This document shows, piece after piece, positions 46,343 to 58,439 of a stretch of 64,000 nt of DNA. Below the pieces are notes generated by a model. That model was given only the letters and a program-made list of their open reading frames with translations, did no database searches and was not told the origin of the DNA. Position numbers and translations under genes: made by a program. This stretch comes from Nemania diffusa (Eukaryota > Ascomycota > Sordariomycetes > Xylariales > Xylariaceae), in contig JBBPUQ010000011.1 of the NCBI GenBank assembly GCA_038501195.1, forward strand, positions 1,798,001-1,862,000, given 5' to 3'. Within the stretch, counting starts at the first letter, position 1, and each line of letters begins with the position of its first letter.

Positions 46343-47626
46343 AGTGTTGCGCAGATAATGGTCTTGAAGCAAACAAATGTTCGATTAGCCGCCCGAGTTT
46401 CGCCAGCAGTCCTACTCGAGAAAGCTCTTGGAGTATCGAAGGCGGGTCAGGTGGGAGTGTCTAGATGCCCGAATTATGGAGCCGGTTACCCGTTGTTGGC
46501 TACGGCTCAGCAGACCTCGGGTTTAACAGAAACCAAGCTCGATAGTCTTTACAGGACGTGCGGGATTAAGCGTATGAAGTCTCCAGTATGTATGTCGAAT
46601 CAGTCTATGTGAACAGCTGAAAGATGGGCCACCAGGACTAGAGCGGGTGACAGGAGCGGTGGGTCATATAGGTCTTTAATACTCGTGGAATGGGTTCTTA
46701 GCTGGCCTCTATACCCGTAACCTTGGCCAATATACTGCAGAACCAACCCGCTTCCAGTTAGGAAGCAACCAGGGGGACAAAAAGAAAGGAAGACCTTATA
46801 GTATCCGGGGAGCGGGGCCAAGTGAGAAGGAAAGGAAAGAAGAAGAAGAGAGGAGAGGCATGAAGGCATGGAAGCAACAAGTGAACGAAGACATAATACA
46901 CTGGCCGATGTAACCGGGTCACAGCGGCGGTCCCAAGAGCGGATCCACGGGAGCTGAAGGAGACGGGCTACCACTCCAATGGGCGTTCGTGTGGAAGCCG
47001 ATAGGTCGACAGACGGGTTCGTGTTGTACGATGAGAGTGTGTTCGACACTACACTAGACAGGGCCTGACCGTAGCTTTGCGGGGGGCCGATCAGGGCTGA
47101 CGGGGGGAGCTTGGTACCGAATGCGGCAGATGGGCACTGGAGGTAATATAGATACAGAGTTGGGGCCCAGGAAATGGATATACTATTATTCTTAGCTAGG
47201 GTTATAAGATGGGACTGGCGGTCATCGTCAGGTATGGATGTGTACTGTAGCTAGACCGACTCCCTCCCTGCCTATACCTAGTAGGCTATTATAGAGCAGA
47301 GCAGTCGAGCACCACATACATTTTCACTAGGCCTCCGGTGGTGGCGCTGTTGCAACATATCCACTCGACGGGGCGTCGGATGCCGAATCAAGCCTCTTTG
47401 AGTTTATTTAGTGGTTTCATAGGACACGGCGTTCCCAGGTGACGGCGCCGCACGCTGAAGGAAGGGTTTGGAGGACTAATTACTTTAGTTACCGGAGGTG
47501 AATACCAGATTGATACTGAGACGATTTGCGTGCTGTACTGTAGGTAGCTCGGCCCACAGGCTGGCTCCAGTCCTGGTTCGTGCTATGCGAGACAGGGAGC
47601 AGAGAGGCGCTTCTCCATCCATCCAG

Positions 47627-47675
47627 GAATCCAGCGCCCATCCAGCGCCCATCCAGCACCCGTCCAGCACCCATC
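47627..47675. repeat. 11-bp minisatellite
   Basis: Four copies of a unit like CCCATCCAGCG follow each other with one or two changes. Confidence 0.7.
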
Positions 47676-50600
47676 CAAGAATGGCCATACAAGGCAAGCA
47701 TCTCGTGCGAGCGCATGGGCAAACAGGATGTGGACTCGCACGGTTCATGTGTTAATCAAACAGGCGAGGGGGTTAAAATGAGAGAAAGGCCGAGGGACGA
47801 ACGCCGTGCCCCGGTATCGAGACTGACATCATAGTGTGCCGTACTGCTGCACCCCGGACTGGAGCGACAAGAACAACGATGTGCAACGGCCCTGTACTGT
47901 GCGGCGAGTCCGAAAAGGCAGCAAGTAGGGAGATGGATAGCACGGACAGAGTAGTTGGTGGTGGCCACGAGGTACAGTACCTACAGTACAGACCAGTCCT
48001 GTCCAGTCCTGTACCTGGGGATATACTACGAGCACTGGTTAGGGATAACAGGAATTATTGACGAATGTGGATGTGAATGTGGGAGGCGGGAGGCGGGAGA
48101 GGATGCGACATTGAGGAATCGAGGTCCGAGAGGTACCTGCGCACAAGGTCTGTCAGTATGTGTACCTCAGGTACATGAAGCCTACCAGGTACGTAACTAT
48201 GTACTTGAGATGATATAATCATATATAATCGAGCTACCAAGATGCAGGCGTAGGTACGCATAGGCAAGGTAATGTAAAGTGATGTATGGTACTTCGCCCG
48301 GCATAGTAGCGTATTAGTTAGTGTCGTGTAAGTAGATGCATGTGAACATTGTTGCAAGTAGTGTCTGTAGATAGTCTAAGTATACTAAGGACGAGGCGGC
48401 CGCAGATGGACCGACTTGTCGATCCAACAGCCTCACTACCAGGTATTGCAGCCAGGGGTCAGAGAGCATGGACTGTACCTATACTACGCTAGTGCAGGTA
48501 GTATACAGTATACCACGCGTAGTGCAGTATGCACTAAGAAGACACGGGTAATGTGGGACGGGAAAGTTGCAGGGTGCGCGCAGATACGGAAAGGACCCTG
48601 AAAATGCGATGGTAAGGTTCTAATCAGGGGTTGACCGGCAGGGGCTGCCTCTCCGTTGGGACAATACCTCCATGTACTTAGTAGGTTGGCAGGCACCAGC
48701 AATACCACCTACATCGTACAGTAAGGCATGTTGGCCTGTAGGTAGGTACATGCGTAAGTATGTAGTGTATCTACATTGCTCTACTGTGTAGGAGCACCTC
48801 GGTAGGTAGGTACGTAGTGGACCGAAGTGGGTAGACAAGCCGGCGAAAAGGCCGACTTAGTGCAAGGACTAGACTAGTTCAAGTCGCCAAAAAAAAAACA
48901 GCTTATACTACCTACTCCCTGTATAGCTGTAAAAGGGGCTAATTAGTACATTCAAAGGATACCAAAAGTAGGTATGTAGGTAGGTATATACAGTGAAGAC
49001 AGTGTTTAATTGACACTATGCTATCGACATGCTGTCTTGTCTTAGCATACATACCTGCATACCTGGTACCTATAGGTAGGTTCATCCCATCAACTATCCA
49101 AGTAGAACTTCAAGTTTGCAGGCCTCCAGTCCACAATCTCCACAATCTCCGACTTCAAAATTCTCAAGCTTGCTTACCCATCACTGCGTATCGTCCCCCT
49201 CCCTTCCCTCACTCTCCTCTCGGCTCCGACCGTCCAAACCTAGAGTAGTCTATCTACATCATTTCACCCATAACACCAAGAAATCATTTGGGTTGCATTT
49301 CTTATACACCCCTACATTCCTACACCTACACTACCTATATTGCGTACCGCCTGTAAGACTGTAGGTAGGTAGTATAGGGCCAATTATTGACATCGATAAA
49401 TAGGTATGCGCTAAAATTTTCCACCCGGGCCCGCGCACCTGGTCTTGGTGTCGAGGTGGTCTTGGATGGTCTTGGACGGTCTTAGATGCATTCTGCTCCG
49501 GCTTAGTGGTCGGCTCGGCCCCCCGCGAATCTAAGTCCCCTGATACGTTAGATAGGTCCTTGCGCCTTTGGGTCCTTGCGCATCTGAGACAGGACAAGCA
49601 GAGCCGTGGTCCGCTACCGTGATCTCGATGTTGAATGTTGCTCATCATCCATCGACAGCACCACCATCAGCAGTAGCGCAACAGCACACTTTTTTCACTC
49701 CAAGCAGAACTTGACACGAGAGTAGCTGGTGATCAATACCGGGAGCTCTGTGCGCGCTCTTCGCCTGCAGAGCCCCTCGTCATTAGCTCGCCAAAGTCGT
49801 CATCCAATCCTCCCCGCATGCGTATCGGGCCTAGACTAGCCGACTGCATCCCATTAAGCCCGCCGCCCTATGGTAGCACGCTAGGTAGATCCGTCAGCCA
49901 TGTGGAAGCGAGCCTAGAGCCAGGCCGCTGTGCTGCCTCCGCTCCCAGACGTCTGGCTACCGGCGTGTCCGGATTTGCGAGTCATTGCGGCTCCGCTGGT
50001 CTGCAGAGGTCTAGGCTCGAGGGGTCGTGTATGGTGTACGAAGTAGGTATATGGCTGTTGGTGAATAGGTACCTAACCGTCCAGGCCTTCGCGTTGAGCA
50101 TGCACACACAAAAAAAAAATTAGAGTCGCCGCATGTCTTGGCACCCAGGTTCTTGGCTTCGCTAAAATGCTAATATTACCCGACGAAACTAGGCACGTTG
50201 ACGAACTCATACCGGTATGCGAGAAACACCGTCTCAGTTTGCGCGAATGCGTCAAAACGCTAATCATCAACTCGTAATTAATCTGGTTCGGTCGGAAGAT
50301 CAATTAAGACTTCTTTTAACAGCGGCTTCCAGTATGTCCAGTAGGCCAGCATACTTGCGACCGCCGTAGTCGATGCTTTTATACCAACGGGCGATCAAAC
50401 TTTCTAGTCTACAGCCGCAATGTATGAGGCCTACCTACTTTGTAATGGTTGTGTCACGCGAAGCAGGTACCTACTCTGTATGCGCACCCGCTATTACACC
50501 ATGGTGCAGCGCACTGTTCCAAACGGAGGATCCGGTACCAAACTAACACAACATGGCTTGTTCCGAGAGATATGTATTACATACAAGCCCATGCCATCCG

Positions 50601-51002
50601 AGAAATCCCAAAATGCTTCTGGTTGTTCTAGGACAAATTGACTAGGCTCTCAATTCGAGGGCAAATGAAGAAAAAAAATTATTGTTTCAAAATTTACGAC
50701 ATCCCGAGGTTAGACAATGTGTGATGCTAAGCCAAGATGCGGAGCTACGTCTCCTCTACCCTCCCATTGCTTGGCGGCCTCACTCTTACATACTTGCCGC
50801 ACATTTCCGAGTGCTCGCGACTTAGACCGACAGCATCACAAATTTCATAGCCACAGTTGTCAAATGTCCCTCCGGAATACTGATAGATTGCATGATTTTT
50901 TTTCAGCTAGAATAGAAGACAACAAATCAAGTCAGTTTCCTTCACCCTACATATTACTCTTTTACTTGCCACCTCGCACAGCTAGTCTAGGGTACTATTT
51001 GT

Positions 51003-51045
51003 TGTGTATGTGTGTGTGTGATGATGATGATGACGATGATAATGC
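51003..51045. repeat. TG and GAT microsatellite
   Basis: (TG)n is followed by (GAT)n with one interruption. The Asp-rich peptide in the plus-strand frame (50717-51088) is a by-product of this repeat. Confidence 0.7.
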
Positions 51046-54000
51046 TGCATTTAGGGGCAATTTCAAGGGCCTCTGGATGAACATGTAATTTTGGTATCAG
51101 CGAATACGTTTAGCAGTGTTTCATCATTTAGTCATAACCAATACAGAACAGTATTTGCTCCAGTAGTGGTTGCAACATCCCTACCCTTAATGTTATGGAG
51201 GTCAAGGTATAGGGCGCCCCTCGTCTCCCAGGTAGTCATACTTATTGTTAAAACGAAAAGTATTTTCTTTTTTCCCCCTGAGACTTACAGTAAGTTTATA
51301 AGGCCCTTAACTGGGTAAAGATACGTAAAAAGCATGGAAATGCAACTTTACCCGAATTGTCGAGGCAACTAACTCTTATAATAATATGCCGGCAGTTAGC
51401 ATTAAGATCCATGGAGTTCTAGTCATGATTAGCTCGGATGGGATCAGCTCAATTGACTAATAGCATCTTAGAAAAAAGAGTGTGAGATTGTTCTCCAACA
51501 GCCAGTCACGTAGGATGTACAACGGCTAGGTATGTATATTGGGTATAATACAGGTAGATATTTCCGGGATCATTGCAAATGCATATACAGACTTCACCAT
51601 GCCAAGTCGCTGTTTCTAGGAAAAAGAAAGGCCTTATGCAATTGATATAATCCTCACACAGTCACAGAGATTTGTGCTACTAGGATCTATCTCTAGCCAG
51701 ATTTAGGGATAAAAACCTGGCTATGTGCCGTTTTCTGTATGCAATCTCCCGCCTAGAATAAGAGATCGACGAGAGATCATTCCGAGATAACGCAGAACGA
51801 CAACCAACGTCACGAGTTATGATAGCAAAGACCATGACAAACCTCAATAGACTTAGTCGACTTGTTTCGTCTCTACTGTAGACAACCTATGCGGCTATAT
51901 ATAGAAACCCTGTTTTCGGTAATTCGTCTACTTAGTAGTAAGCTACCGGTAGGTATTCTAAATTGAAGACCCACTAGATAGCCCGGAACATGGCTAGGTA
52001 ATCGAGGCAAAAAGACACGAGAACCATGGCACTGGGAGTGCCGTAATGAATATTTCCACGGGTCAGCGGCTAGGCATTCACTTACATACGTAGGTTAAGG
52101 TGACTAGGTATCTACTTTCCCACGCTCTTGACTTACGCAATGCGGAAATAAACATGGGAAATCAAAAGTCAAGGTATGAAACAGCATTCATTTCCCTGAA
52201 TTTGTTTGATTTTGGTACACTAATCGCAGCGGGGCTTGCGTAATTATCCGATGCTTGAGGCTACGCTATTCTCTAGAAAAGCTATGGCGATGATGCATTG
52301 GTACAATGGTGTAATTCATGTAGGTGACATACGCAGTAGTTGGTGCAGCTAGTCTTGATACCAAGCATGACGGTATGCATCAAAGTAGGGCGAGATGGCA
52401 ATTCTTGCACTGGCTTGCTTGCTGCGAAGTGTAGGTTCGTTACCGTACGCAGTATACACCTGCACATGGAGTACTCCAGTCATGGGCGGTCTCATGCATG
52501 CATTCATGACGAATGTTTCTCTCTCACAACTTCTCCTGGCTAGTGGCTCACGTAATCGATGGGTAGAAGCAGTTACTATGTGTAAGACAGTAATATCATC
52601 TTCTTACAGTGCTCTCGCGTGAGAGGCGTGATTCTGTCTTCTCTATCGGCAGGGGAGGCAAGTTCCGGGATGTTGAAGAACCCATGCCGACGGGACTGCA
52701 TACTTGCGTATACAGTAGGCACTGTATATCCGTATAGGTAATAAAATAAGGGAATAAATGATTACTATACAGTGTTAAATGCAACGTCGTTAGAAACCGG
52801 CCCTCTGGACCCCAGGTCCCAGTCTGCTCGTCCCAGCGATCTGGGTCTGGTTTCATTTCCCTGAAGATCGGATGTACTGCTATGAGATAGGCATAGATGC
52901 ACTTGTGGGATCCGAGCTGAACCCCCTGCTAATACCACCTCGTGGCGACGAGCCCTGTCAACACCCATGCGACCAGCCGCATTTCCCCATCCGCACACTA
53001 CCTACTACGCTACATGCCTGGCAAAACGCAGTCATATACATACATGATGTACAGGTATGTAGTAGGGATGTATGTAGGTAGGTATGTACATGTATCTACT
53101 GTACGTAATTACGCAGATTCCACAATATGGGTATTTTCGCAAGCAGCTACCCTTTTGCTAGCGCACAAGATCCTTGCAATCAATGTGCACTAGATCCTGC
53201 ATAGCGGCAATAACGCAACTGCAAACAGGTTACCGTAACCATGGTATGATAGGGAAAGGGACCTAGCGATCAATTGGTGTGCCGCCAATGTCAGCACGCC
53301 TGCCCTCCTCCGCCTCACTTCTTCATCGCCCTCCAGATCAACATCCGTCCAGCCTCAGGAGACCCGGCCGCCCGGGACAGTCCCTAGGTAGCACCTCGCA
53401 TGCATGCCAATGCTCGCTTCCCTCGCCAGAGACCTTCTTCCACCTCTCGGGCATACGCAACTGACAGGGACCCTGTGGCGATGTTGTGCGAGTGCGTGCG
53501 CTCACACGACCCGGGTGCTGGATCTCACCGCAAATCCTCGGCAATCTGCATACTCTCATGCTAAGTAGGCAGACTAACTTGCCAGGCGATGATACCCGGG
53601 GCCGTGGGAACTAGGGGATTCCGGCTTGGGGCCGTTACACGGCTCATCTGATGTCACTACGGTTCTCATCACGAGCTGGACGAGACATCCGATACCGAAT
53701 CGGAGAGGCCAGATGATGCCTCCCTTGGCAGGGCTATCGTGGCGGTAAGAGCTGGGTTTATTGTATTCGTATTGCAGCTTTAGAGAGGTCGAGAGAGGTA
53801 TGATCGTGACAGAAGCAAAGCCACGGCGCTGAATCGCCTTGTCGCCACGAGCAGAATAGCATAGTCATGAACAAGGGCTAAGATTTAATGTCGAACTCAT
53901 GCGTCAGGACCTGTTCCTCATTTTTAATATCACGGCCAACGTATACGTATTCGTAGATGTCTGTTTTTGCACAATGATATAAGTGTAGTTACTTCTATTA

Positions 54001-54399
54001 ACTAATTTACATATAAAATACTTCCCTTGTCTAATACGACTGTAGAAGGCGGAGGTCCCAGATAAAGGTTGTAATACCATGTTTACTTATTAGTAAATCT
54101 ACTTCAACTTCACAGAGAATAGAGACGGTAAGGTTTATCAGTGACTTGGTCTACTCGTCACAGGGTGATAATAAGACTTTTAATGAGGTGACTTGCTTCG
54201 GGCACACTGCACTACGCCGCTGTTACTTGAATATAAAACCAAGCATTTACCAAGGTATAAGGTAGTGTGATCATGATCAATGAAGGTAAGCGGGAAAAAG
54301 CCCTGAATCTACCTATTGGGGCTGATGAATAGTTCAAGGTGATCTAGGATGAGCGTTGACTTCTAGTAAGTCCTCTGGCAAGCTAGTTGAAGCGGAAGA

Positions 54400-55048
54400 A
54401 GATAGCAGGATCTAGCTAAGGACCTAGTAGAGTTCGAGGAGCGCGTCAAAAATCCAAAGATAGCTAAAATCGAGTCTATAATAGTCTCGGGCGTCGGGAC
54501 CATTCGCTCAAAGCAGGCTATGTCGTTACATAATAAGATCGAGTTGTTATTAAGCGAAGTCGATGAATTCCAAGGAGACTTTAATATCCATGATACAGTT
54601 AAGGAATGTCTAAATACCACAAATGAGTAGAAGTCAATAGTCAATAAATCGAATGTAACTAACTAAGATTTAAACAAGGACCTCGAACGTTCTAAGTATT
54701 CTGCTAACGAGGCGATATTTCACCGAGCTGTGAGATTGTCCATCCTCCACCTCCACCAGATCAATAATATATCCGATTCCAATCGTGAGTGCTAGTGATC
54801 ACTGCGAAGAAATTGATACGCGCTGCCATCAGCAGAAGAGCACAGCATCTCAGCGGGCTCACAAGCCTTCCGCTAAGGCGGCTGTTTTGATTACCTGCCT
54901 ATCTACACTTCTCCTATTCGCTTGCATGTTAGATTGCCGCTCTGGTGTAGTTAGGGATTCTGTTGAATACGAAGTAAAGCGCGTCAGGTCGCGGCTACTG
55001 AGTCTTCTCAAATCGGATAATAAGGGGCCAATATTGGCTACTGAATAA
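54400..55048 (+). pseudogene. Relic of a coiled-coil plus membrane-anchor protein
   Basis: From about 54420 the plus strand encodes a well-formed amphipathic stretch (DLVEFEERVKNPKIAKIESI ... KQAMSLHNKIELLLSEVDEF) that ends at a TAG at 54628-54630. Further on, 54785-55048 gives a basic segment, a hydrophobic helix (AAVLITCLSTLLLFACMLD) and a charged tail. Stops such as TAG and TAA in place of likely Gln or Trp codons separate the pieces. The order coiled coil, single helix, short tail resembles the possible relic at 33010-33734. I do not recognise the family. Confidence 0.35.
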
Positions 55049-55249
55049 TAACGCACTATGAAGACACTATGAAGACACGCTGTAGAAAACCTATGCAGTA
55101 TAACGTAGGGAATACAATAGAAAGATAAAAGCTTGTTATCGACCTAGATATCGCGCTGTGGTATACATCCCCTGCGTGGGATACCTCGTACAGAAATAAC
55201 TACAGCAAGCATATTTTGAATAATTTTTCAACTTTTTAAAAAGTTAGTA

Positions 55250-55530
55250 CGAACCCGAGGCAAAAAAAGGCTTGATAAATCGGCTTCGAATGCTAGCCCC
55301 GGGAAGGTCATCCTTAGATCGGATACTGTTTTTATAGCCTTCGGGGACCTTTATGATGTAGAATATGAATGCTCTAGCGAAGGGGTAATAGAAGAAACCC
55401 CTAGCTAGGAAGCAGAAGAAGCCTCTAGCTCGGAGAAAGAAGTGGTTGAATCGTCCATGCCCCATGAAGAAGACCTGCCACCTGAACACTACGACTACAC
55501 AACTGATCGCAGGTGTTGTATACTGTGAAG
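55250..55530 (+). pseudogene. Acidic coding relic, unidentified
   Basis: The plus strand reads SDTVFIAFGDLYDVEYECSS and continues as a Glu/Ser-rich stretch with one in-frame TAG near 55407, ending near 55530. It looks like former coding sequence, but no family is recognised. The minus-strand frame at 55244-55570 is its Phe-rich shadow. Confidence 0.25.
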
Positions 55531-56617
55531 GCTTTGTGCCGTAGCGGGGGGAACCTCTGAGCTGGTCCATTCTAGCTTAAAAGCTCGCGAAACATTCGAA
55601 TATACTATACAACAAGAAAGACCGTAAAAGGGAAAACCTGAGCCTGTGAACGTGAGCTCGAAGCTCACCTGGGATGTAATTCGTAGATAGGGACGACTAT
55701 GTAGCTGCGAAGGAGTACAAGTGAGGACTCCAGCCTACTTTTTGCTTTTAGCAACTAAGGCTCTAAGAAAGAACACGTTACGCAGCGCACACGGCTCGTT
55801 AGGATAGCATGAGCGAGCGGGCGCCTATATTACTAATTACTTCATGAAAAGAGCAGGTCAGGCGTCTGCTTGTTAAGTGTCAAGGAAAACGAAGGGATTA
55901 ATCTATGATTGAATTAATTGTACATACAGGGGTCTATGCGACAATAGGATGACCCAAGTGAGCGCCCTAGTCTACTTGAATGAACTGCTTTAAGCAAGAC
56001 TCCGAGAGAACGAGGGAGCGCATTAAAGCTTCGCGTACGACTTGGTAGAGCAATTAGAGCGAAGCCATTACGAAATAGCACATTTTGAGCCTAATAACAG
56101 CCACTCACAAGCACACTATTACTCGGATTCTAAAAGTAGTCACTAAGAAAAACGATCTGCTTACTTAGATAAGGGGGTGGCTTAATGTGGCTGGTGTTGT
56201 GGCTGGAACGACCTCGCAGCTTCAATCCCTTATACCCACACACAACTACACCTAAAACAGAGCCGTATAGACGATAATATTTGACTAGATCTCCAGAGTG
56301 TTTCCTCCTCTTTGCTGCAGACACAAGAACGGTTAGCTAAGCGCTGACAGGTATCACTTCTTACAAATCTGGAGCTACTCAAAAAATATCTATCGACACC
56401 AACTCACGCTGGGTAGCGTTGGAGAAGCTTCTATACTTAGGCGCCGTCGTTTGTCAAGAGCTATGACTATTATCGTATGGCTGTGTCGGCCGGACATCTC
56501 GCATTCCAACCCACAAGGACTTATTTTATCGTGGGGTATGTGCTTCTAAAGGTAGTGAAGATTTGGCCAAGGTCGAGCGCGTGATTCCGGGATGTTATGC
56601 CATTGTACTGAGAAGGA

Positions 56618-56864
56618 AACCTCAAGAAGGTTGCCAATATGTGAGTCAACCGGACGTGTGCCCATTGTTTCCTTCCCGCGGTGGCTCTAACAAGGTCTTG
56701 ATATTAGAATAACCAGCTTCGGTTCAATCGCTCTAGCGCCAACTATCTACTACCTGCCGGCCCCAGCGTACAAGATCTCTAAAGCAGCTCTGCACGCTCT
56801 TACTGTTTAGTACGCACTCGACTATGTAAACAAGGGTTTCTCTTTTATAGCGCTCTGCCCTAGC
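56618..56864 (+). pseudogene. Short-chain dehydrogenase/reductase relic
   Basis: Two exon-like pieces remain. 56618-56640 encodes NLKKVAN and ends at a GTGAGT donor; 56708-56864 starts after TATTAG and ends at a GTAAGT donor. The second piece reads ITSFGSIALAPTIYYLPAPA, then YKISKAALHALTV, an in-frame TAG at 56808-56810, and YALDYVNKGFSFIALCPS. This is the catalytic Ser and Tyr-x-x-x-Lys half of an NAD(P)-dependent short-chain dehydrogenase. The Rossmann N-terminus and the C-terminus were not found. The TAG probably replaced CAG (Gln). Clearly a pseudogene. Confidence 0.7.
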
Positions 56865-56869
56865 GTAAG

Positions 56870-58239
56870 TTTCGTCTTCGTCTATTGTTTTTGTTCTATT
56901 AGTAATAGTTAGTTAGCACAGAATCTGTGCCACAGATTATTTTTTTAGTAGTTGAAAACGGAGCTCGGTAGTGACGACTTGGCCGATCTGACAGCGAGGG
57001 AGGGGGGCACAGCTTCTCTAAACATCGTTTTCAAGCCGAACTCTAAAACCAACAGTAAAACGCCCAAAGTACTCGTAAAGGGGTAGAAAACTACAAGCCA
57101 TCGCTACAATAAAACTAGTGTTTCTTGGTAAATAAGCTTGGTTTTTTCTAGTTAAATGCCATTACGCCAATGTTAAATCGGACCTTCAGTTACTGTTTTA
57201 GGAATAAATGTTAAAAACATTAAGCAGTAATTCCTTGTAGCAAATTGAATGTGTGATGTACTAAATAGGTTGTTATTAGGCTTGCATCTATAGAAAACTG
57301 GGAAGAAAATATACAATTTCTCACAATATCCTTACGTAGTAAATTTAAACACCGCATGGGGTCAGTTATAAAAAGCCAAACAGGAATTCATTTAACGTCT
57401 GTATATTAGTAAGTAATCTAGGTATAACTAAAGCCGGCATTCTTTTTCGCGTCGGTAAGTCCGCATGGGAAAAACTAACACTCTACTTACCATTTGTTCC
57501 CAAGGTTTATTAAAACGTACCAAAAAACGATATATCAGCTCTTGTATGTTGTATTATGTAATATATAAGAAGAATGCAAGAATCACACTCGATTAGTAGA
57601 ACTCACTCGAACACATTGGTTCCTATCCTACTTGAACACGCAGTAAATAGGGATCCTAAGTAAAGCGATAAAAAAAGGGGTAGTATAGTAAAAGAAAGAG
57701 AGAGAGATAGTATTTAACGCCTAGGGCACTAGTGCCAGACCTCCGTAAAAGTACTGTAGATGTAGCAAGCTGTTTTATATATTATATACATTTTTAGCAG
57801 CTGTATATTATATATAAGCTTTAGAAACTAAATTTTTACTTCAAGAGCAGTTAAGTCGTGATTTCATGTCCACTTCAATTAGAACTTCCGTATCTTATGC
57901 GTTCGGGGCACGCTAGCTAGCGTGCAAACATAGTTCGGGTAAAAAAGTGCATAAGCAGGTAGAAAATAATGCGTTCTTATCGAGGCCAAGGACGCAGAAG
58001 TAAACGCTAAAGTAGGTAGCAGGCGTATTATGTATGCGCAGGCAAGGCGCTTGGATTGGGTTGGGTGCGCTGTAGCTAGTGCGAATGTGGCACAGTTGCG
58101 CAGTTCGATTCGGGGCAGAGATGTTTCGGTTACTCTGCAGGGGCTAGCTCGTCGCTCACCATATAGGACGATCAGGTGTTGACGGCTTAGCTATTTGGTT
58201 GCAGTTTATCCACTTGCCCAGGTGGTAAAAAAAAATAAC
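56870..58239. other. Intergenic, nothing recognised
   Basis: AT-leaning sequence with short frames only. It ends at the Pol III-type terminator of the tRNA-like unit. Confidence 0.4.
58227..58235 (-). terminator. Pol III-type T-run terminator
   Basis: Nine consecutive T on the minus strand, starting 5 nt after the tRNA-like 3' end. This is the usual RNA polymerase III stop signal and supports a Pol III unit. Confidence 0.55.
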
Positions 58240-58328
58240 TGCCAACAGTCGGAATCGAACCGACCCCTCTCCGGCTTGTCGGATGGCGGCCAACCCCACC
58301 AAAGTATGCACCATTACACCATGTGGGT
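58240..58328 (-). tRNA. tRNA-like gene or tRNA pseudogene, 89 nt
   Basis: On the minus strand an A-box (TGGTGTAATGGTG, 58321-58309) and a perfect B-box (GGTTCGATTCC, 58261-58251) are present. The T arm pairs fully (GTCGG / CCGAC around TTCGATT). A possible variable arm (TCCG...CGGA) and the 89-nt length suggest a class II tRNA (Leu or Ser type). A T9 run follows a few bases after the 3' end, as a Pol III terminator. The acceptor stem pairs in only five of seven positions (ACCCACA with TGTTGGC), and the anticodon arm does not form a normal 7-base loop, so I cannot read an anticodon. It may be a mutated tRNA or a tRNA-derived short element. Confidence 0.5.
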
Positions 58329-58439
58329 CATGTTTTGTTAATAGTTGATAGAGACGGTTGTAGCATAAGTTCTTACACTGTTGGCGAGATGGAAGCCTGT
58401 GTAAAAGGGGCACATAGAATAGACAAATTTCCATGAGCG

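Larger units (their letters stand above)
46380..54360. other. Gene-poor stretch with microsatellites
   Basis: Eight kilobases without a supported gene. Frames of 60-150 codons on both strands lack motifs, splice signals and codon structure. It holds a minisatellite at 47627-47675, GTAGGTAGGTAC-type repeats at about 48690-49110 and 53050-53090, and a TG/GAT microsatellite at 51003-51045. The composition is ordinary to slightly GC-rich, unlike the RIP block. Confidence 0.45.

Noticed and set aside
46600..47049. 149-codon minus-strand frame
   Set aside because: Ser/Leu-rich with no family pattern, no splice context and no conserved-looking block.
47485..47834. Overlapping frames on both strands with WMGAGW / HPAPIQ repeats
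   Set aside because: They translate an 11-bp minisatellite.
50717..51088. 123-codon plus-strand frame with an Asp run
   Set aside because: The Asp run comes from a GAT microsatellite, and the rest has no coding features.
55244..55570. 108-codon Phe-rich minus-strand frame
   Set aside because: Shadow of an acidic plus-strand relic; Phe runs mirror Glu codons.
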